A stretch of DNA of 12,035 bases from JAAFIM01 sp964467315 (GCA_964467315.1 CAYXSA010000117.1:1-12035); one strand, 5' to 3'. Shown: positions 1 to 7,529, numbered from the stretch's first letter. A program made the numbers and translations. Notes: generated from the letters alone by a model not told the origin.

Positions 1-59
1 AATGTTTAGACTTTTGGAATAATACGACATTTTAATTCTACATGCGGCGCACCTGAGGG

Positions 60-81
60 GAGCCCTTGCATGCAAGGGCTC
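60..81. repeat. Perfect palindrome, GCATGC centre
   Basis: The core is AGCCCTTGCA/TGCAAGGGCT, with one further G-C pair outside. It belongs to the same family as the palindromes at 123, 236, 3335, 7234 and 11995, but its arms carry CCC/GGG where most others carry CCG/CGG. Confidence 0.85.
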
Positions 82-122
82 TACACTGCCGCCCAAAAAA
101 AATAAAAAAACGCGCACATGTA

Positions 123-144
123 GAGCCGTTGCATGCAACGGCTC
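123..144. repeat. Perfect palindrome, GCATGC centre
   Basis: The core is AGCCGTTGCA/TGCAACGGCT, closed by an outer G-C pair and preceded by GTA. The same 20 bases recur at 7234-7253, and with one change at 3335-3354. Confidence 0.85.
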
Positions 145-220
145 CCTGCTGCAATAAAAAAACGCCATACTCTACAGGAAATCTGCCTGCGCCCCACCGC
201 CCTTTGCGGTGGGGCAACTT

Positions 221-320
221 GCGTGAGGGATTGTAGAGCCCTTGCATGCTACGGCTCAAAAAGCCCGACCCTGCGACCTTTAAGCGCGTTAGCGCGGGGA
301 GCAGGGGCACGCCCAAAAAA
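221..320 (+). repeat. Dispersed composite repeat, copy A
   Basis: The unit runs GCGTGAGGGA, GTAGAGCC palindrome, AGCCCGACCC, CGACCTTTAAG, a GCGC-GTTA-GCGC hairpin, then GGGGCACGCC and an A-run. It matches copies near 3400, 7231 and, inverted, 11930. Its palindrome (236-257) is mismatched: the left half is the CCCTTGC type and the right half the GCTACGG type, as if two variants had recombined. No protein is supported. Confidence 0.8.
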
Positions 321-351
321 AAACGCTGTCCAAAAAAAAAATATACTTCCC

Positions 352-382
352 TTTGTATATCAATAGCTAAATGCTACCTTTG
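352..382 (+). promoter_or_regulatory. Bacteroidota-type promoter for atpDC
   Basis: TTTG at 352-355 is followed after 19 nt by TACCTTTG at 375-382. This fits the -33/-7 promoter consensus known from Bacteroidota (TTTG or TTG, 19-21 nt, TAnnTTTG). The expected start of transcription is near 388, leaving a leader of about 80 nt before the atpD ATG. The assignment is by consensus match only. Confidence 0.7.
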
Positions 383-468
383 CGGCGAATATAAGCCAAC
401 CCCTATCTCTATGGGAAGGCGCTACATATACGCATCACGTAAATTTTACCATAAGCTTAAAGCACACA

Positions 469-1977
469 ATGGCACAGAACGTCGGATATATCAAGCAAAT
501 CATCGGTGCGGTTATCGATGTGAGCTTTCCCGAATCGAACTTACCCGAAATCCTCAACGCCTTAACTATACAGCGCGAAAACGGCGAATTGCTCGTTCTC
601 GAATGCCAAAAACACTTGGGGCAAAACGGCATACGCGCTATCGCTATGGACGGTACAGAGGGCTTGAAACGCGGCATGAAAGTCGTGGATACGGGCGCTC
701 CTATCTCTATGCCTACTTCCGACGGTATCAAAGGTCGCCTGATGAACGTCGTCGGCGATATGATTGACGGTATCCAAGACCTGCCCGCAGGCACCAAACG
801 CAGTGCTATCCACCGCAAACCGCCTCGCTACGAAGACCTTTCCGTAACCCGTGAGGTACTCTATACAGGCATCAAAGTTATCGACCTGATTGCCCCTTAT
901 CTCAAAGGCGGTAAAATCGGTCTATTCGGCGGCGCAGGCGTAGGCAAGACGGTATTGATTATGGAACTCATCAACAACATCGCCAAAAACTATGCAGGTA
1001 TGTCCGTATTTGCAGGCGTAGGCGAACGCACCCGCGAAGGAAATGACCTGCTGCGCGAGATGATAGAATCCAACGTTATCAAATACGGCGAAGCTTTCAA
1101 ACATAAAATGGAAGAAGGCGACTGGGATTTGGCTTCTGTCGATGTAGACGGTATGCGCGAATCACAAGCTACGCTTATCTTCGGTCAGATGAACGAGCCT
1201 CCAGGCGCACGCGCACGCGTTGCCCTCTCTGGTTTGACTATCGCCGAGTACTTCCGCGACGGTAACCCCGAAGAGGAAAAAGGACGCGATATCCTTTTCT
1301 TTATCGACAATATCTTCCGCTTCACCCAAGCAGGTGCAGAAGTATCGGCGCTGCTCGGTCGTATGCCTTCAGCGGTAGGCTATCAGCCTACTTTGGCTAC
1401 CGAAATGGGTCTGATGCAAGAGCGTATCACCTCTACCAAACGCGGTTCTATCACTTCCGTACAAGCGGTTTATGTGCCTGCGGACGACTTGACAGACCCC
1501 GCGCCCGCTACGACCTTCGGTCACTTGGACGCTACAACGGTACTAAGCCGTAAGCTCGCCGCCAAAGGTATCTACCCCGCCGTAGACCCCTTGGACTCTA
1601 CCTCCAAAATCCTTTCCGTCGACATCGTCGGCGAGCGCCACTACAACACCGCGCAGCGCATCATGGGTATTTTGCAGCGCTACAAAGAGCTGCAAGACAT
1701 CATCGCTATCTTGGGTATGGAGGAGCTTTCTGAAGAGGACAAACTCGTCGTACACCGTGCGCAGCGCGTAGAGCGTTTCCTCTCGCAGCCCTTCCACGTA
1801 GCGGAGCAATTTACAGGCTTGAAAGGCGTATTTGTAAATCTCGACCAAACAATCGACGGTTTCAATATGATACTCGACGGCAAGGTAGATAAATACCCCG
1901 TGCCCGCTTTCAATCTCGTCGGTAGCATCGACGACGCTATCGCCAAAGGCGAAGAAATGCTTGCCAGCGCTCGTTAA
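469..1977 (+). CDS. atpD: F-type ATP synthase subunit beta
   Basis: This is the catalytic beta subunit of the F1 sector of ATP synthase, which makes ATP from ADP and phosphate at the inner face of the cytoplasmic membrane using the ion gradient. The 502-residue length is normal. The N-terminal beta-barrel (about residues 1-80) is followed by the nucleotide-binding domain with Walker A GGAGVGKT at 154-161, the following GERTREGNDL segment, the Walker B region ILFFIDNIFRFTQAG, and the late ALLGRMPSAVGYQPTL motif. The C-terminal helical domain holds the GMEELSEEDK stretch, which corresponds to the DELSEED region that contacts gamma and epsilon. The ATG start gives the usual MAQNVGYIKQIIGAVIDV beginning. 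atpC follows after 23 nt, so the two are probably co-transcribed from the promoter at 352-382. The other ATP synthase genes are not in the window; a separate atpDC pair is common in Bacteroidota. Confidence 0.99.
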   Translation: MAQNVGYIKQIIGAVIDVSFPESNLPEILNALTIQRENGELLVLECQKHLGQNGIRAIAMDGTEGLKRGMKVVDTGAPISMPTSDGIKGRLMNVVGDMIDGIQDLPAGTKRSAIHRKPPRYEDLSVTREVLYTGIKVIDLIAPYLKGGKIGLFGGAGVGKTVLIMELINNIAKNYAGMSVFAGVGERTREGNDLLREMIESNVIKYGEAFKHKMEEGDWDLASVDVDGMRESQATLIFGQMNEPPGARARVALSGLTIAEYFRDGNPEEEKGRDILFFIDNIFRFTQAGAEVSALLGRMPSAVGYQPTLATEMGLMQERITSTKRGSITSVQAVYVPADDLTDPAPATTFGHLDATTVLSRKLAAKGIYPAVDPLDSTSKILSVDIVGERHYNTAQRIMGILQRYKELQDIIAILGMEELSEEDKLVVHRAQRVERFLSQPFHVAEQFTGLKGVFVNLDQTIDGFNMILDGKVDKYPVPAFNLVGSIDDAIAKGEEMLASAR

Positions 1978-2000
1978 TCGCCTTTAATCCCTCCTAAATT

Positions 2001-2303
2001 ATGGACGTTACCATTCTCACTCCAGATAAAAAGCTCTTCGAGGGCACAGCAGACCGCGTAGGTGCACCAGGCACAGACGGCGAATTTGAGGTGCTTGCCG
2101 ACCACGCGCCGCTCGTAGCAGCCCTTACTCAAGGGGTTGTACTCGTTACCAGTGGGCGCGACCTTACACCTATAGATATTTCGGGTGGCTTTCTCGAAGT
2201 CATCGACAATCGCGTTTCGCTCATCGTACAGCAAGGCACTACGCCTATCGTACTCGATGGGGGCAGCGATAGCGACGACGAAGAAGAACAAGACGAAGCC
2301 TAA
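2001..2303 (+). CDS. atpC: F-type ATP synthase subunit epsilon, short form
   Basis: This 100-residue protein is the epsilon subunit of the F1 rotor stalk. It opens with MDVTILTPDKKLFEGTADRVGAPG and contains the GEFEVLADHAPLVAAL segment typical of the N-terminal beta-sandwich. Many bacterial epsilon subunits are about 130-140 residues and carry a C-terminal two-helix domain that can inhibit ATP hydrolysis. Here that domain is missing, and the protein ends in a very acidic tail rich in Asp and Glu from about residue 88. The short form is known in Bacteroidota. The missing helices suggest that classical epsilon inhibition does not operate, which is inference from the domain loss. It is the second gene of the atpDC pair. 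Confidence 0.95.
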   Translation: MDVTILTPDKKLFEGTADRVGAPGTDGEFEVLADHAPLVAALTQGVVLVTSGRDLTPIDISGGFLEVIDNRVSLIVQQGTTPIVLDGGSDSDDEEEQDEA

Positions 2304-2315
2304 GCGCCAAGCGTG

Positions 2316-2395
2316 ATGTATAGGTACTGCGCTGTTCGCTTTGCTCACAGCGCTGGTACAATGCCGCCTGTCGGCGGCATCTGTAGCAAGTACTT
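2316..2395 (+). repeat. GCCGCC hairpin repeat, expanded copy
   Basis: Two stem-loops lie in tandem: GCGCTGT (2329-2335) with ACAGCGC (2347-2353), then ATGCCGCC (2361-2368) with GGCGGCAT (2373-2380) around a TGTC loop. The flanks GTATAGGTA and GTAGCAAGTACT match the repeat at 5338-5392 and, inverted, 11586-11640. Compared with those, this copy has an additional first hairpin. No U-run follows, so it is not a classical terminator. Confidence 0.75.
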
Positions 2396-2460
2396 AAAAA
2401 TTGAGTTGAATAGCTGCCGTCGGTAGTTGGATTATCTACTCATCGCGCTATATGAAACTA

Positions 2461-2504
2461 AAAGCCGCTCCCCAACATAGATTTGTTCGGGGAGCGGCTT
2501 TTTT
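2461..2504. terminator. Bidirectional intrinsic terminator
   Basis: A 13-bp stem pairs AAAGCCGCTCCCC (2461-2473) with GGGGAGCGGCTTT (2489-2501) and is extended by AACA/TGTT around one bulged C. A T-run follows on the plus strand and the mirror A-run gives U's on the minus strand. It sits between the convergent atpC (plus) and ccmE-like (minus) genes and can end both transcripts. Confidence 0.92.
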
Positions 2505-2522
2505 ATGCTTAGAAGCTGTTTC

Positions 2523-2915
2523 TTATAACTTGGCGTTTTGTATGGCTTCGTCTTGGTACTTGGAGGGGCATTTTAGCTGTATGTCTTGTGCTACGAAGGT
2601 TGCGCCGTCCATCTTGCCCGTGATAACGATTTGCTCGCTTAGGTGAAAATCTTGGGGCAGGGGCAGTTTGCAGATGACCTGCATTTCTTTGTTGTTTTCG
2701 TCTTTCATGTGGAAAGAGAAAGAATTGGGGTCTTTAGTCGGCTCGTAAATGACGGGCTTTTCTTTTTGCAGATGCCCCACGACTTGGTGGCTTCTATCGG
2801 GGGCGGCGAGTGCCGCCTCGAAATTGGCATACTGGCTAAAGTCGCTTGCCATGGACATAAGCACCCCGACGGCTACAGCCATCATTATCAGCAAGAGGAT
2901 ATGTGTCTTTTTCAT
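2523..2915 (-). CDS. ccmE: CcmE-like cytochrome c maturation protein (CXXXY type)
   Basis: CcmE is a membrane-anchored haem chaperone that carries haem covalently on the outer face of the cytoplasmic membrane before transfer to apocytochrome c. This 130-residue protein has one N-terminal membrane helix (about residues 4-24, MKKTHILLLIMMAVAVGVLM), then an OB-fold-like beta domain ending in VAQDIQLKCPSKYQDEA. The haem-attachment motif is C116-P-S-K-Y120, i.e. CXXXY in place of the HXXXY of enterobacterial CcmE. A Cys-type CcmE is known from archaea and some bacteria. I chose the ATG at 2915 because the 18 codons upstream overlap the promoter and spoil the signal anchor. No other ccm or ccs genes are adjacent. 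Its promoter overlaps that of the divergent gene at 2991. Confidence 0.85.
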   Translation of the reverse strand: MKKTHILLLIMMAVAVGVLMSMASDFSQYANFEAALAAPDRSHQVVGHLQKEKPVIYEPTKDPNSFSFHMKDENNKEMQVICKLPLPQDFHLSEQIVITGKMDGATFVAQDIQLKCPSKYQDEAIQNAKL

Positions 2916-2927
2916 AAAACTTTTGTG

Positions 2928-2935
2928 TAACTTTG
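2928..2935 (+). promoter_or_regulatory. -7 element for the small gene at 2991
   Basis: TAACTTTG matches the Bacteroidota TAnnTTTG element and lies about 55 nt before the start codon. There is no clear TTTG or TTG at the expected -33 spacing. It faces the ccmE -7 element across CGG: the two together form CTTTGC/GCAAAG symmetry around 2937. Confidence 0.5.
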
Positions 2936-2938
2936 CGG

Positions 2939-2969
2939 CAAAGATATAGTATTCCAGCCTACACAACAA
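2939..2969 (-). promoter_or_regulatory. Bacteroidota-type promoter for ccmE
   Basis: Read on the minus strand, TTG (2969-2967), 20 nt, then TATCTTTG (2946-2939) is a near-ideal Bacteroidota promoter. Transcription should begin near 2933, giving a short leader of under 20 nt before the ATG at 2915. Confidence 0.7.
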
Positions 2970-2990
2970 TAAAAATCCCCATCAGTTTAT

Positions 2991-3326
2991 ATGAAAAAAG
3001 TCAACAATGCAGGCGAAAGCCCTGCTGCTGCTACGCCCTCAAAGTTTAAGGCGCGGGTGGTGTACGGTTTTTTAGAGCAGTTGCAGGTCGTTTTGCTGGG
3101 CAATCCGATAGAAGGCGAAATACTTAAAGGAATGTCGGCGCATGTGCAGATAGGCAGCGCCTCCCGCGTCGGCAACTGGAAAATCGTGGAAATCCAACGC
3201 ATGGATTTTATCAACGATGCCGATAATCATAACTTTATGGGCTTGGTACTCAAGTGCAAGGACGTAGAGGAATTCAACCTTTTGAAGTCGCTGCGTGTTT
3301 ATGACGAGATATTGATTGTAGAGTAA
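2991..3326 (+). CDS. Small protein, possible EF-Tu domain 2-like beta barrel
   Basis: I do not recognise a named family. The 111-residue product has no signal peptide or membrane helix. After a flexible, Ala/Pro/Ser-rich first 20 residues, it reads as alternating short strands: ARVVYGF, LQVVLLG, IEGEILKGMSAHVQIG, NWKIVEIQRM, FMGLVLKC, DEILIVE. The pattern I-x-G-x-I/L-x-x-G-x-x-V-x-I followed by a G-L-x-L strand and a last D-E-I-L strand resembles the second beta-barrel domain of translation GTPases (EF-Tu domain 2). Such stand-alone small barrels occur in Bacteroidota, but I infer the fold only from pattern. The start is the ATG after an AT-rich leader, with a candidate -7 element at 2928. 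It is divergent from ccmE, and the stop is followed after 8 nt by a palindromic repeat. Confidence 0.75.
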   Translation: MKKVNNAGESPAAATPSKFKARVVYGFLEQLQVVLLGNPIEGEILKGMSAHVQIGSASRVGNWKIVEIQRMDFINDADNHNFMGLVLKCKDVEEFNLLKSLRVYDEILIVE

Positions 3327-3334
3327 GTCTATAG

Positions 3335-3354
3335 AGTCGTTGCATGCAACGGCT
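3335..3354. repeat. GCATGC-centred palindrome with one mismatch
   Basis: AGTCGTTGCA/TGCAACGGCT differs from the copies at 124 and 7234 by one C-to-T change, which still allows a G-T wobble in RNA. It lies 9 nt after the stop codon of the small gene. Confidence 0.75.
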
Positions 3355-3399
3355 GTACACATAAAGCCCAAATCGAGGCTCTACCCTTCGGGAAACCTC

Positions 3400-3547
3400 G
3401 CGTGAGGGATAGAAATGTAGAGCCGTGATTTATCACGGCTCGCAATGAATAGCCCGACCCCGCCGCGTGTAGAGCCGCAATTTTATTGCGGCTCCTGCCC
3501 GCGTCCTTTGCGCGGGCAGACGCGCGGGGGCACGCCCAAAATAAAAA
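3400..3547 (+). repeat. Dispersed composite repeat, copy B, with two AT-centred palindromes
   Basis: The unit begins CGTGAGGGAT and ends GGGGCACGCCC and an A-run, as in copy A. Inside it carry two palindromes with the same outer GAGCCG/CGGCTC pairs but new centres: GAGCCGTGATT with its partner at 3420-3441, and GAGCCGCAAT with its partner at 3472-3494. A third hairpin, TGCCCGCG/CGCGGGCA, follows. The end of the repeat runs directly into the start of the ABC transporter gene. Confidence 0.75.
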
Positions 3548-3548
3548 A

Positions 3549-5333
3549 ATGAATACTTCCCCCAAAAAGCCCACAAATTGGTATTTGCTGCGGCGTGTTT
3601 TGCAGCTTGCCTCGCCGTATAGGCTGCTGTTTATCTTTTCCGTGCTGCTGTCTTTGACGATAGCGCCCGTAGCGATTTTGCGCCCCTATATCACGCAACT
3701 GACCGTAGATGGCTATATTTTGCGCTACGACGCGGAGGGACTGCGCTTTATGATTATGTTGGCGTTTGCGGTTTTGATTTTGGAGGCGGTTTTGTCTTAT
3801 GTTTTTAGCTATATCACCAGCCTTTTGGGGCAGTCGATTATACGCGATTTGCGGGTGCGCACGTTTCGGCACATCAATTATCAGCGGCTTTCGTACTTCG
3901 ATAATACGCCTGTGGGCGCGAATATCACGCGTACGATTTCCGATATGGAGACCATCAACACGGTGTTTTCGGAGGGGATTATTACGATAGTTGCGGATAT
4001 TTTGTCCTTAATTGTGGTGCTCGTCATGATGTTGCTGGTGAGTTGGAAATTGACGCTGGTTTGCGTGTCGATTTTTCCGATTTTGATGATAGCGACCTAT
4101 TGGTTTAAGAATGCCGTCAAACGCTCTTACGAGGAGGTGCGCAATCAAGTCGCCCGCCTCAATACCTTTTTGCAAGAGCGCATATCGGGGGTGCGTATCG
4201 TGCAGATTTTCAACGCGGAGGAGAAGCAGGGCGCGAAATTCGACGATATCAACGAGCGCTATACGCGTGCGAACTTGAATTCGATTTTTGCTTATGCCTT
4301 GTTTTTTCCGATAGTGGAGATTTTATCGGCTGCGGCTTTGGGTTTGATGGTCTGGTATGGCGCGGGCGCGGTGTTGGACGGGGTGGCGACGGTGGGCGTA
4401 TTGATAGCTTTCCCGCTTTATTTGGGTATGCTTTTTCGCCCTGTGCGTATGCTTGCCGATAAGTTTAACTCCCTACAAATGGGTTTAATCGCTGCCAATC
4501 GCGTATTTGAGTTATTGGATAACAGCGACCAAGTGCCCAACAACGGCAGCATAAAGCCCGAAAAACTGCGGGGGGAAGTGGTTTTTGAGGAGGTTTATTT
4601 TTCGTACCAGCCTAATAAAAATCCTGCGGACGAGGAAAATTGGACTTTGGGCGGGGTCAGTTTTCGGGTGCCTGCGGGCGAAACCTTAGCTATAGTCGGC
4701 TCTACGGGTGCGGGCAAAACGACGATTATCAGCATTTTGAACCGCTTTTATGATATATCTAAGGGTTCGGTGAGCATCGACGGCACGGACATCAACGAAT
4801 TTGACATTTATGCTTTGCGTCGTCGCATTGCTATTGTTTTGCAGGACGTTTTTCTATTTTCGGGCAGCGTCTTGGATAATATCCGTCTGAACGACCAAAG
4901 CATTAGCCGCGAGAAAGTAGAGCAGGCGGCGCGCATGATTGGGGCGCATGAATTTATCGAGCGCTTGCCGCAGGGCTACGATTATGAGGTTAGGGAGCGG
5001 GGCGCTACTTTGTCGATGGGGCAGCGGCAGCTAATTTCCTTTGTGCGGGCTTTGGTTTTCGAGCCTGATATTTTGATTTTGGACGAGGCGACCTCTTCTG
5101 TCGACCCCGAAACGGAAGCCGTCATACAGCATGCTATACAAACCTTGATAGCGCGCCGAACATCGATAATTATCGCGCATCGTTTGTCTACAATACAGCA
5201 CGCGCAGCAAATTATGGTCATGGAGCGTGGGCAGGTGGCAGAAATCGGCACGCATCAAAGCCTATTGCAGCAGGAAGGCGGGCATTATCGCAGCTTGGTG
5301 GAGGCAGCTTCGGCAGGGGTGGCGAATGACTAA
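3549..5333 (+). CDS. ABC exporter half-transporter, fused permease and ATPase
   Basis: This 594-residue protein has the layout of MsbA-like exporters: a six-helix membrane domain (about residues 20-315) and a C-terminal ATPase. It would act as a dimer in the cytoplasmic membrane and use ATP to export a lipid, peptide or drug; the substrate cannot be read from the sequence. Key ATPase motifs are all intact: Walker A GSTGAGKTT (384-392), Q-loop VLQDVFLF, signature LSMGQ (488-492), Walker B ILILDEA with catalytic E513, and the switch histidine H544 in IIAHRLST. I place the start at the ATG at 3549: the 21 upstream in-frame codons lie in repeat sequence and the membrane domain is complete without them. 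No dedicated promoter is seen. The last codons, GCG AAT GAC TAA, coincide with a heptamer repeat unit that is mirrored downstream. Confidence 0.93.
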   Translation: MNTSPKKPTNWYLLRRVLQLASPYRLLFIFSVLLSLTIAPVAILRPYITQLTVDGYILRYDAEGLRFMIMLAFAVLILEAVLSYVFSYITSLLGQSIIRDLRVRTFRHINYQRLSYFDNTPVGANITRTISDMETINTVFSEGIITIVADILSLIVVLVMMLLVSWKLTLVCVSIFPILMIATYWFKNAVKRSYEEVRNQVARLNTFLQERISGVRIVQIFNAEEKQGAKFDDINERYTRANLNSIFAYALFFPIVEILSAAALGLMVWYGAGAVLDGVATVGVLIAFPLYLGMLFRPVRMLADKFNSLQMGLIAANRVFELLDNSDQVPNNGSIKPEKLRGEVVFEEVYFSYQPNKNPADEENWTLGGVSFRVPAGETLAIVGSTGAGKTTIISILNRFYDISKGSVSIDGTDINEFDIYALRRRIAIVLQDVFLFSGSVLDNIRLNDQSISREKVEQAARMIGAHEFIERLPQGYDYEVRERGATLSMGQRQLISFVRALVFEPDILILDEATSSVDPETEAVIQHAIQTLIARRTSIIIAHRLSTIQHAQQIMVMERGQVAEIGTHQSLLQQEGGHYRSLVEAASAGVAND

Positions 5334-5440
5334 TGTTGTACTTCGTGTATAGGTATTATGCCGCCTTGCGGCGGCATTGGTAGCAAGTACTATTTGTCAT
5401 TCGCATCGCGTTAACTTCGTTTTCGTCATTCGTCATTCGC
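5322..5440 (+). repeat. Heptamer arms flanking a GCCGCC hairpin
   Basis: GCGAATGAC at the end of the ABC gene is inverted as GTCATTCGC near 5396-5404. Between them lies the hairpin ATGCCGCC (5358-5365)/GGCGGCAT (5370-5377), flanked by GTGTATAGGTATT and GGTAGCAAGTACT. A module reading CGCGTTAACTTCG and CATTCGT units then run to the base before the next start codon. The whole spacer between the two genes is repeat sequence. Confidence 0.75.
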
Positions 5441-5441
5441 A

Positions 5442-7133
5442 GTGGATATTTCAGAAGAGGGTTTAGGGTCTTTGCTGGCTTTGCTCAATTCGCCTGTAGA
5501 GGAAAACATCGAATTGGGTTTAATGCTTTGGCGTGCGCAGCCGCACCCGCTGATAGATGAGCGTTTGCAAGCAATCAGCGAAGTGCTCTTGTTGCCAGAT
5601 GCTCTGGAAGATTTGCGTGCGGGAGAGAACGAAGACTTGATAGAAATGTGGTTGCGGCGGCGTGTGCATATTGGCGACTTGGGCAGGGTAAGAGCGGCGA
5701 CCAGCATTTTTAGCCAAACCTATTATGCTTGGGGCGGGCAGAGTTTTGGCTACGACGAATCGCCCGCCAATATACGCTCTATGGTGCAAGAAAGCCTTAT
5801 CCGAGAGGGCTTAGTGGACTGGATGCGCGCGCAAGCCGACAGCGAAGCGCGGCAAAAGTATACGGAGCGCTTGCTACAGTGGTGGGTTTCGCATAGGGTC
5901 GTAGAGCTTCGCCCTTTAGTGGCATATATCGGCGAGTATTGGCAGGAGGAATACCATGCTTGGTATCATGTGGGGGAGATATACTTGGAGGAGCAAAATT
6001 ACGAATTGGCGGCAGAGGCTTTATGGCGGTATATCAAAGAAGCCGAACAGCGCAACGAACCTATAGCCCTGCGTTCGCGCTTGCATCGGCGTACAGAGTA
6101 CAAGCGGCATTATCACGAAGAAGAAGAGGCGCATCTATTGCCGAATGGGCAATGGTATTGGCTCGGCTTTGATTTTTGCTACGATTTGGGCAGCCATCCG
6201 CATTATCACGGTCTGCCGCCGAATTTGATAGAGTCTTACGAAATGCTTGCCGACATTGCCGCGCAAAGGGGCGAAATGGAGGCAGCGGAGGCGTACTTGC
6301 GCAAATCTATTTCTTTTTGTCCGACGCATTGGCTGGCTCCGCGCCTAAAATTGGGGCAACTGCTCCTACAGCGCGGAAAATATGAAGAGGCTTGGGGGCA
6401 ATTGTTGGCTTATTGGGAGGGGCTACGCGCGGAAACGCCTAATCGCCGCTACATTCGTTTTGGGGGCTGGCACAGTTGGAGCGAAGAATATCCGCTTTTG
6501 ATAGCTTATTTGCTGAAGCGCTATCCGCTTTTGCATATGCAGGGCGATTGGTGGTGGTTGGCAGAAAAGTATTATGCCGCCGCCGAGTATTTGCAACGCC
6601 AAAAAGTGCATAAACAGGGCGTTTTGCGCCTTATTGCTGCTGCCTGCGATATGCTGGCTAAGTTATTTGATTTGTTGCAAGCCTCCGATTTGTATCATAA
6701 AATGCCCTATAAGGGGGTGGCAGCTTGGCAGGAAAGCGCCGATTTGCCGCGCCGCTTGTTTCGGGCTTTGCAGCAATGGGGTGCAGCACGCCGCCGCTCG
6801 ACGTTGCGCCTGCGCCTAAGCGCCGTTACGACCTTACTCGATGCGGTCTATACCTTGCTGGAAAAATACGAACAGGCGCGGAAAAACAAATCAATTAGCG
6901 CCACTTACAAAGAACAGGCTATACTTTTGCCCCTGCCCGCGCTGGCAGTAGATATTTTTCGCTACAAATTGCAACTTTTACAGCTTTATTACCGAGATTG
7001 GTGGCAGATACGGGTGCTACAGCGCAAATACCCCCTCATCGAAAAGTACCGCCAAACGCCCAATATGCTCCAAGAAAGCAGCGACGCAAAGAGATTTTGG
7101 CGATACTTGAAAGTGAAAAGCATTTTTAAGTGA
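5442..7133 (+). CDS. TPR-repeat protein of unknown function
   Basis: The 563-residue product is cytoplasmic by appearance, with no signal peptide or membrane helix. Its first 40 residues resemble the short LL-N-S-P-x-E-E-N-I-E-L-G repeats found at the start of many uncharacterised Bacteroidota proteins. The middle contains tetratricopeptide repeats: AWYHVGEIYLEEQNYELAAEALW (from residue 173) and two in tandem from residue 264, YEMLADIAAQRGEMEAAEAYL and LGQLLLQRGKYEEAW. TPRs act as protein-binding scaffolds. The rest is rich in Trp, Tyr and Arg, with many WW and WWW clusters, and I recognise no catalytic motif. The only early start is GTG at 5442, just after a CATTCGC repeat unit; an in-frame stop lies 30 nt upstream. 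ATG 5523 is the alternative. The C-terminus runs into a GTGAAAA array that supplies the stop codon. Confidence 0.8.
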   Translation: MDISEEGLGSLLALLNSPVEENIELGLMLWRAQPHPLIDERLQAISEVLLLPDALEDLRAGENEDLIEMWLRRRVHIGDLGRVRAATSIFSQTYYAWGGQSFGYDESPANIRSMVQESLIREGLVDWMRAQADSEARQKYTERLLQWWVSHRVVELRPLVAYIGEYWQEEYHAWYHVGEIYLEEQNYELAAEALWRYIKEAEQRNEPIALRSRLHRRTEYKRHYHEEEEAHLLPNGQWYWLGFDFCYDLGSHPHYHGLPPNLIESYEMLADIAAQRGEMEAAEAYLRKSISFCPTHWLAPRLKLGQLLLQRGKYEEAWGQLLAYWEGLRAETPNRRYIRFGGWHSWSEEYPLLIAYLLKRYPLLHMQGDWWWLAEKYYAAAEYLQRQKVHKQGVLRLIAAACDMLAKLFDLLQASDLYHKMPYKGVAAWQESADLPRRLFRALQQWGAARRRSTLRLRLSAVTTLLDAVYTLLEKYEQARKNKSISATYKEQAILLPLPALAVDIFRYKLQLLQLYYRDWWQIRVLQRKYPLIEKYRQTPNMLQESSDAKRFWRYLKVKSIFK

Positions 7134-7230
7134 AAAGTGAAAAGTGAACACGAAGTGAACGCGTAGCGAAAAGTGAAAAGTGAACACGAAGTGAACGCGT
7201 AGCGAAAAGTGATTTTTTTATGTGCATAAG

Positions 7231-7404
7231 TAGAGCCGTTGCATGCAACGGCTGTACCGAGCGCCCGCAAGGCGGGCGTTATGCGTGAGGAACACCGAAG
7301 GTGAACGCGAAGCGCATAGCAGTGGAAGCCGCAGAGCGGCTGCAACGGATAGCCCGACCCCGCGACCTTTAAGCGCGTTAGCGCGGGGAGCGGGGGCACG
7401 CCAA
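7231..7404 (+). repeat. Dispersed composite repeat, copy C
   Basis: It starts with the perfect palindrome AGCCGTTGCA/TGCAACGGCT (7234-7253), then the hairpin GCGCCCGC/GCGGGCG(T), GCGTGAGG, and the shared tail AGCCCGACCCCGCGACC, GCGC-GTTA-GCGC hairpin and GGGGGCACGCC. Its middle is longer than in copy A. Confidence 0.75.
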
Positions 7405-7529
7405 AGAATTACGAATTACGAAAACGAAGTTAACGCGTAGCGAATTACGATTGTACTTTGTGTATATTTGCCTGCCAAACGGAAAGCAAGCAGCAATAAT
7501 TCGTAACTCGTAATTCGTAACTCCTAACT
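7405..7529 (+). repeat. Inverted heptamer arms (GAATTAC / TAATTCG)
   Basis: Units of AATTACG (7405-7450) are answered by CGTAATTCGTAACTC (about 7497-7522), so the spacer can fold back on itself. The last unit, CTCCTAACT, ends directly before the ATG at 7530. Confidence 0.7.

Larger units (their letters stand above)
1..468. other. Repeat-rich spacer upstream of atpD
   Basis: This leader has no convincing gene. It holds three GCATGC-centred palindromes, a CCCCACCGC/GCGGTGGGG hairpin near 192-215, several long A-runs, and a full copy of the dispersed repeat that recurs elsewhere in the window. The last 120 bases contain the atpD promoter and leader. Reading frames crossing it on either strand are encoded by repeat sequence, and the same peptide fragment LPALTRLKVAGSG is also read from the repeat copy near 7350, so I do not call them genes. 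Confidence 0.8.
7134..7529 (+). other. Gene-free spacer of repeats
   Basis: The spacer holds a GTGAAAA array interrupted twice by an ACACGAAGTGAACGCGTAGC module (to about 7210), composite repeat copy C (7231-7404), then GAATTAC units with the related module GAAAACGAAGTTAACGCGTAGC-type sequence, a remnant TACTTTGTGTATA core, and inverse TCGTAACTCGTAATTC units ending at the next start codon. TATATTTG at 7463-7470 could serve as a -7 element for the gene at 7530, but no -33 partner is visible. Confidence 0.7.

Noticed and set aside
38..316. Minus-strand reading frame in the upstream spacer
   Set aside because: It is encoded by the dispersed repeat; the same peptide fragment appears in a frame at 6989-7399, so it is repeat translation rather than a gene.
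2511..2521. Remnant of the MITE end (GAAGCTGTTT) at the ccmE 3' end
   Set aside because: Only about ten bases match one end and no second end or duplication is visible, so chance is likely.
3486..3548. N-terminal extension of the ABC transporter
   Set aside because: The 21 codons lie entirely in repeat sequence and have no counterpart in the family plan.
7463..7470. TATATTTG as a firm promoter for the gene at 7530
   Set aside because: It matches the -7 form but lacks a -33 element at the right distance and lies in a degraded repeat core; mentioned only as a possibility.
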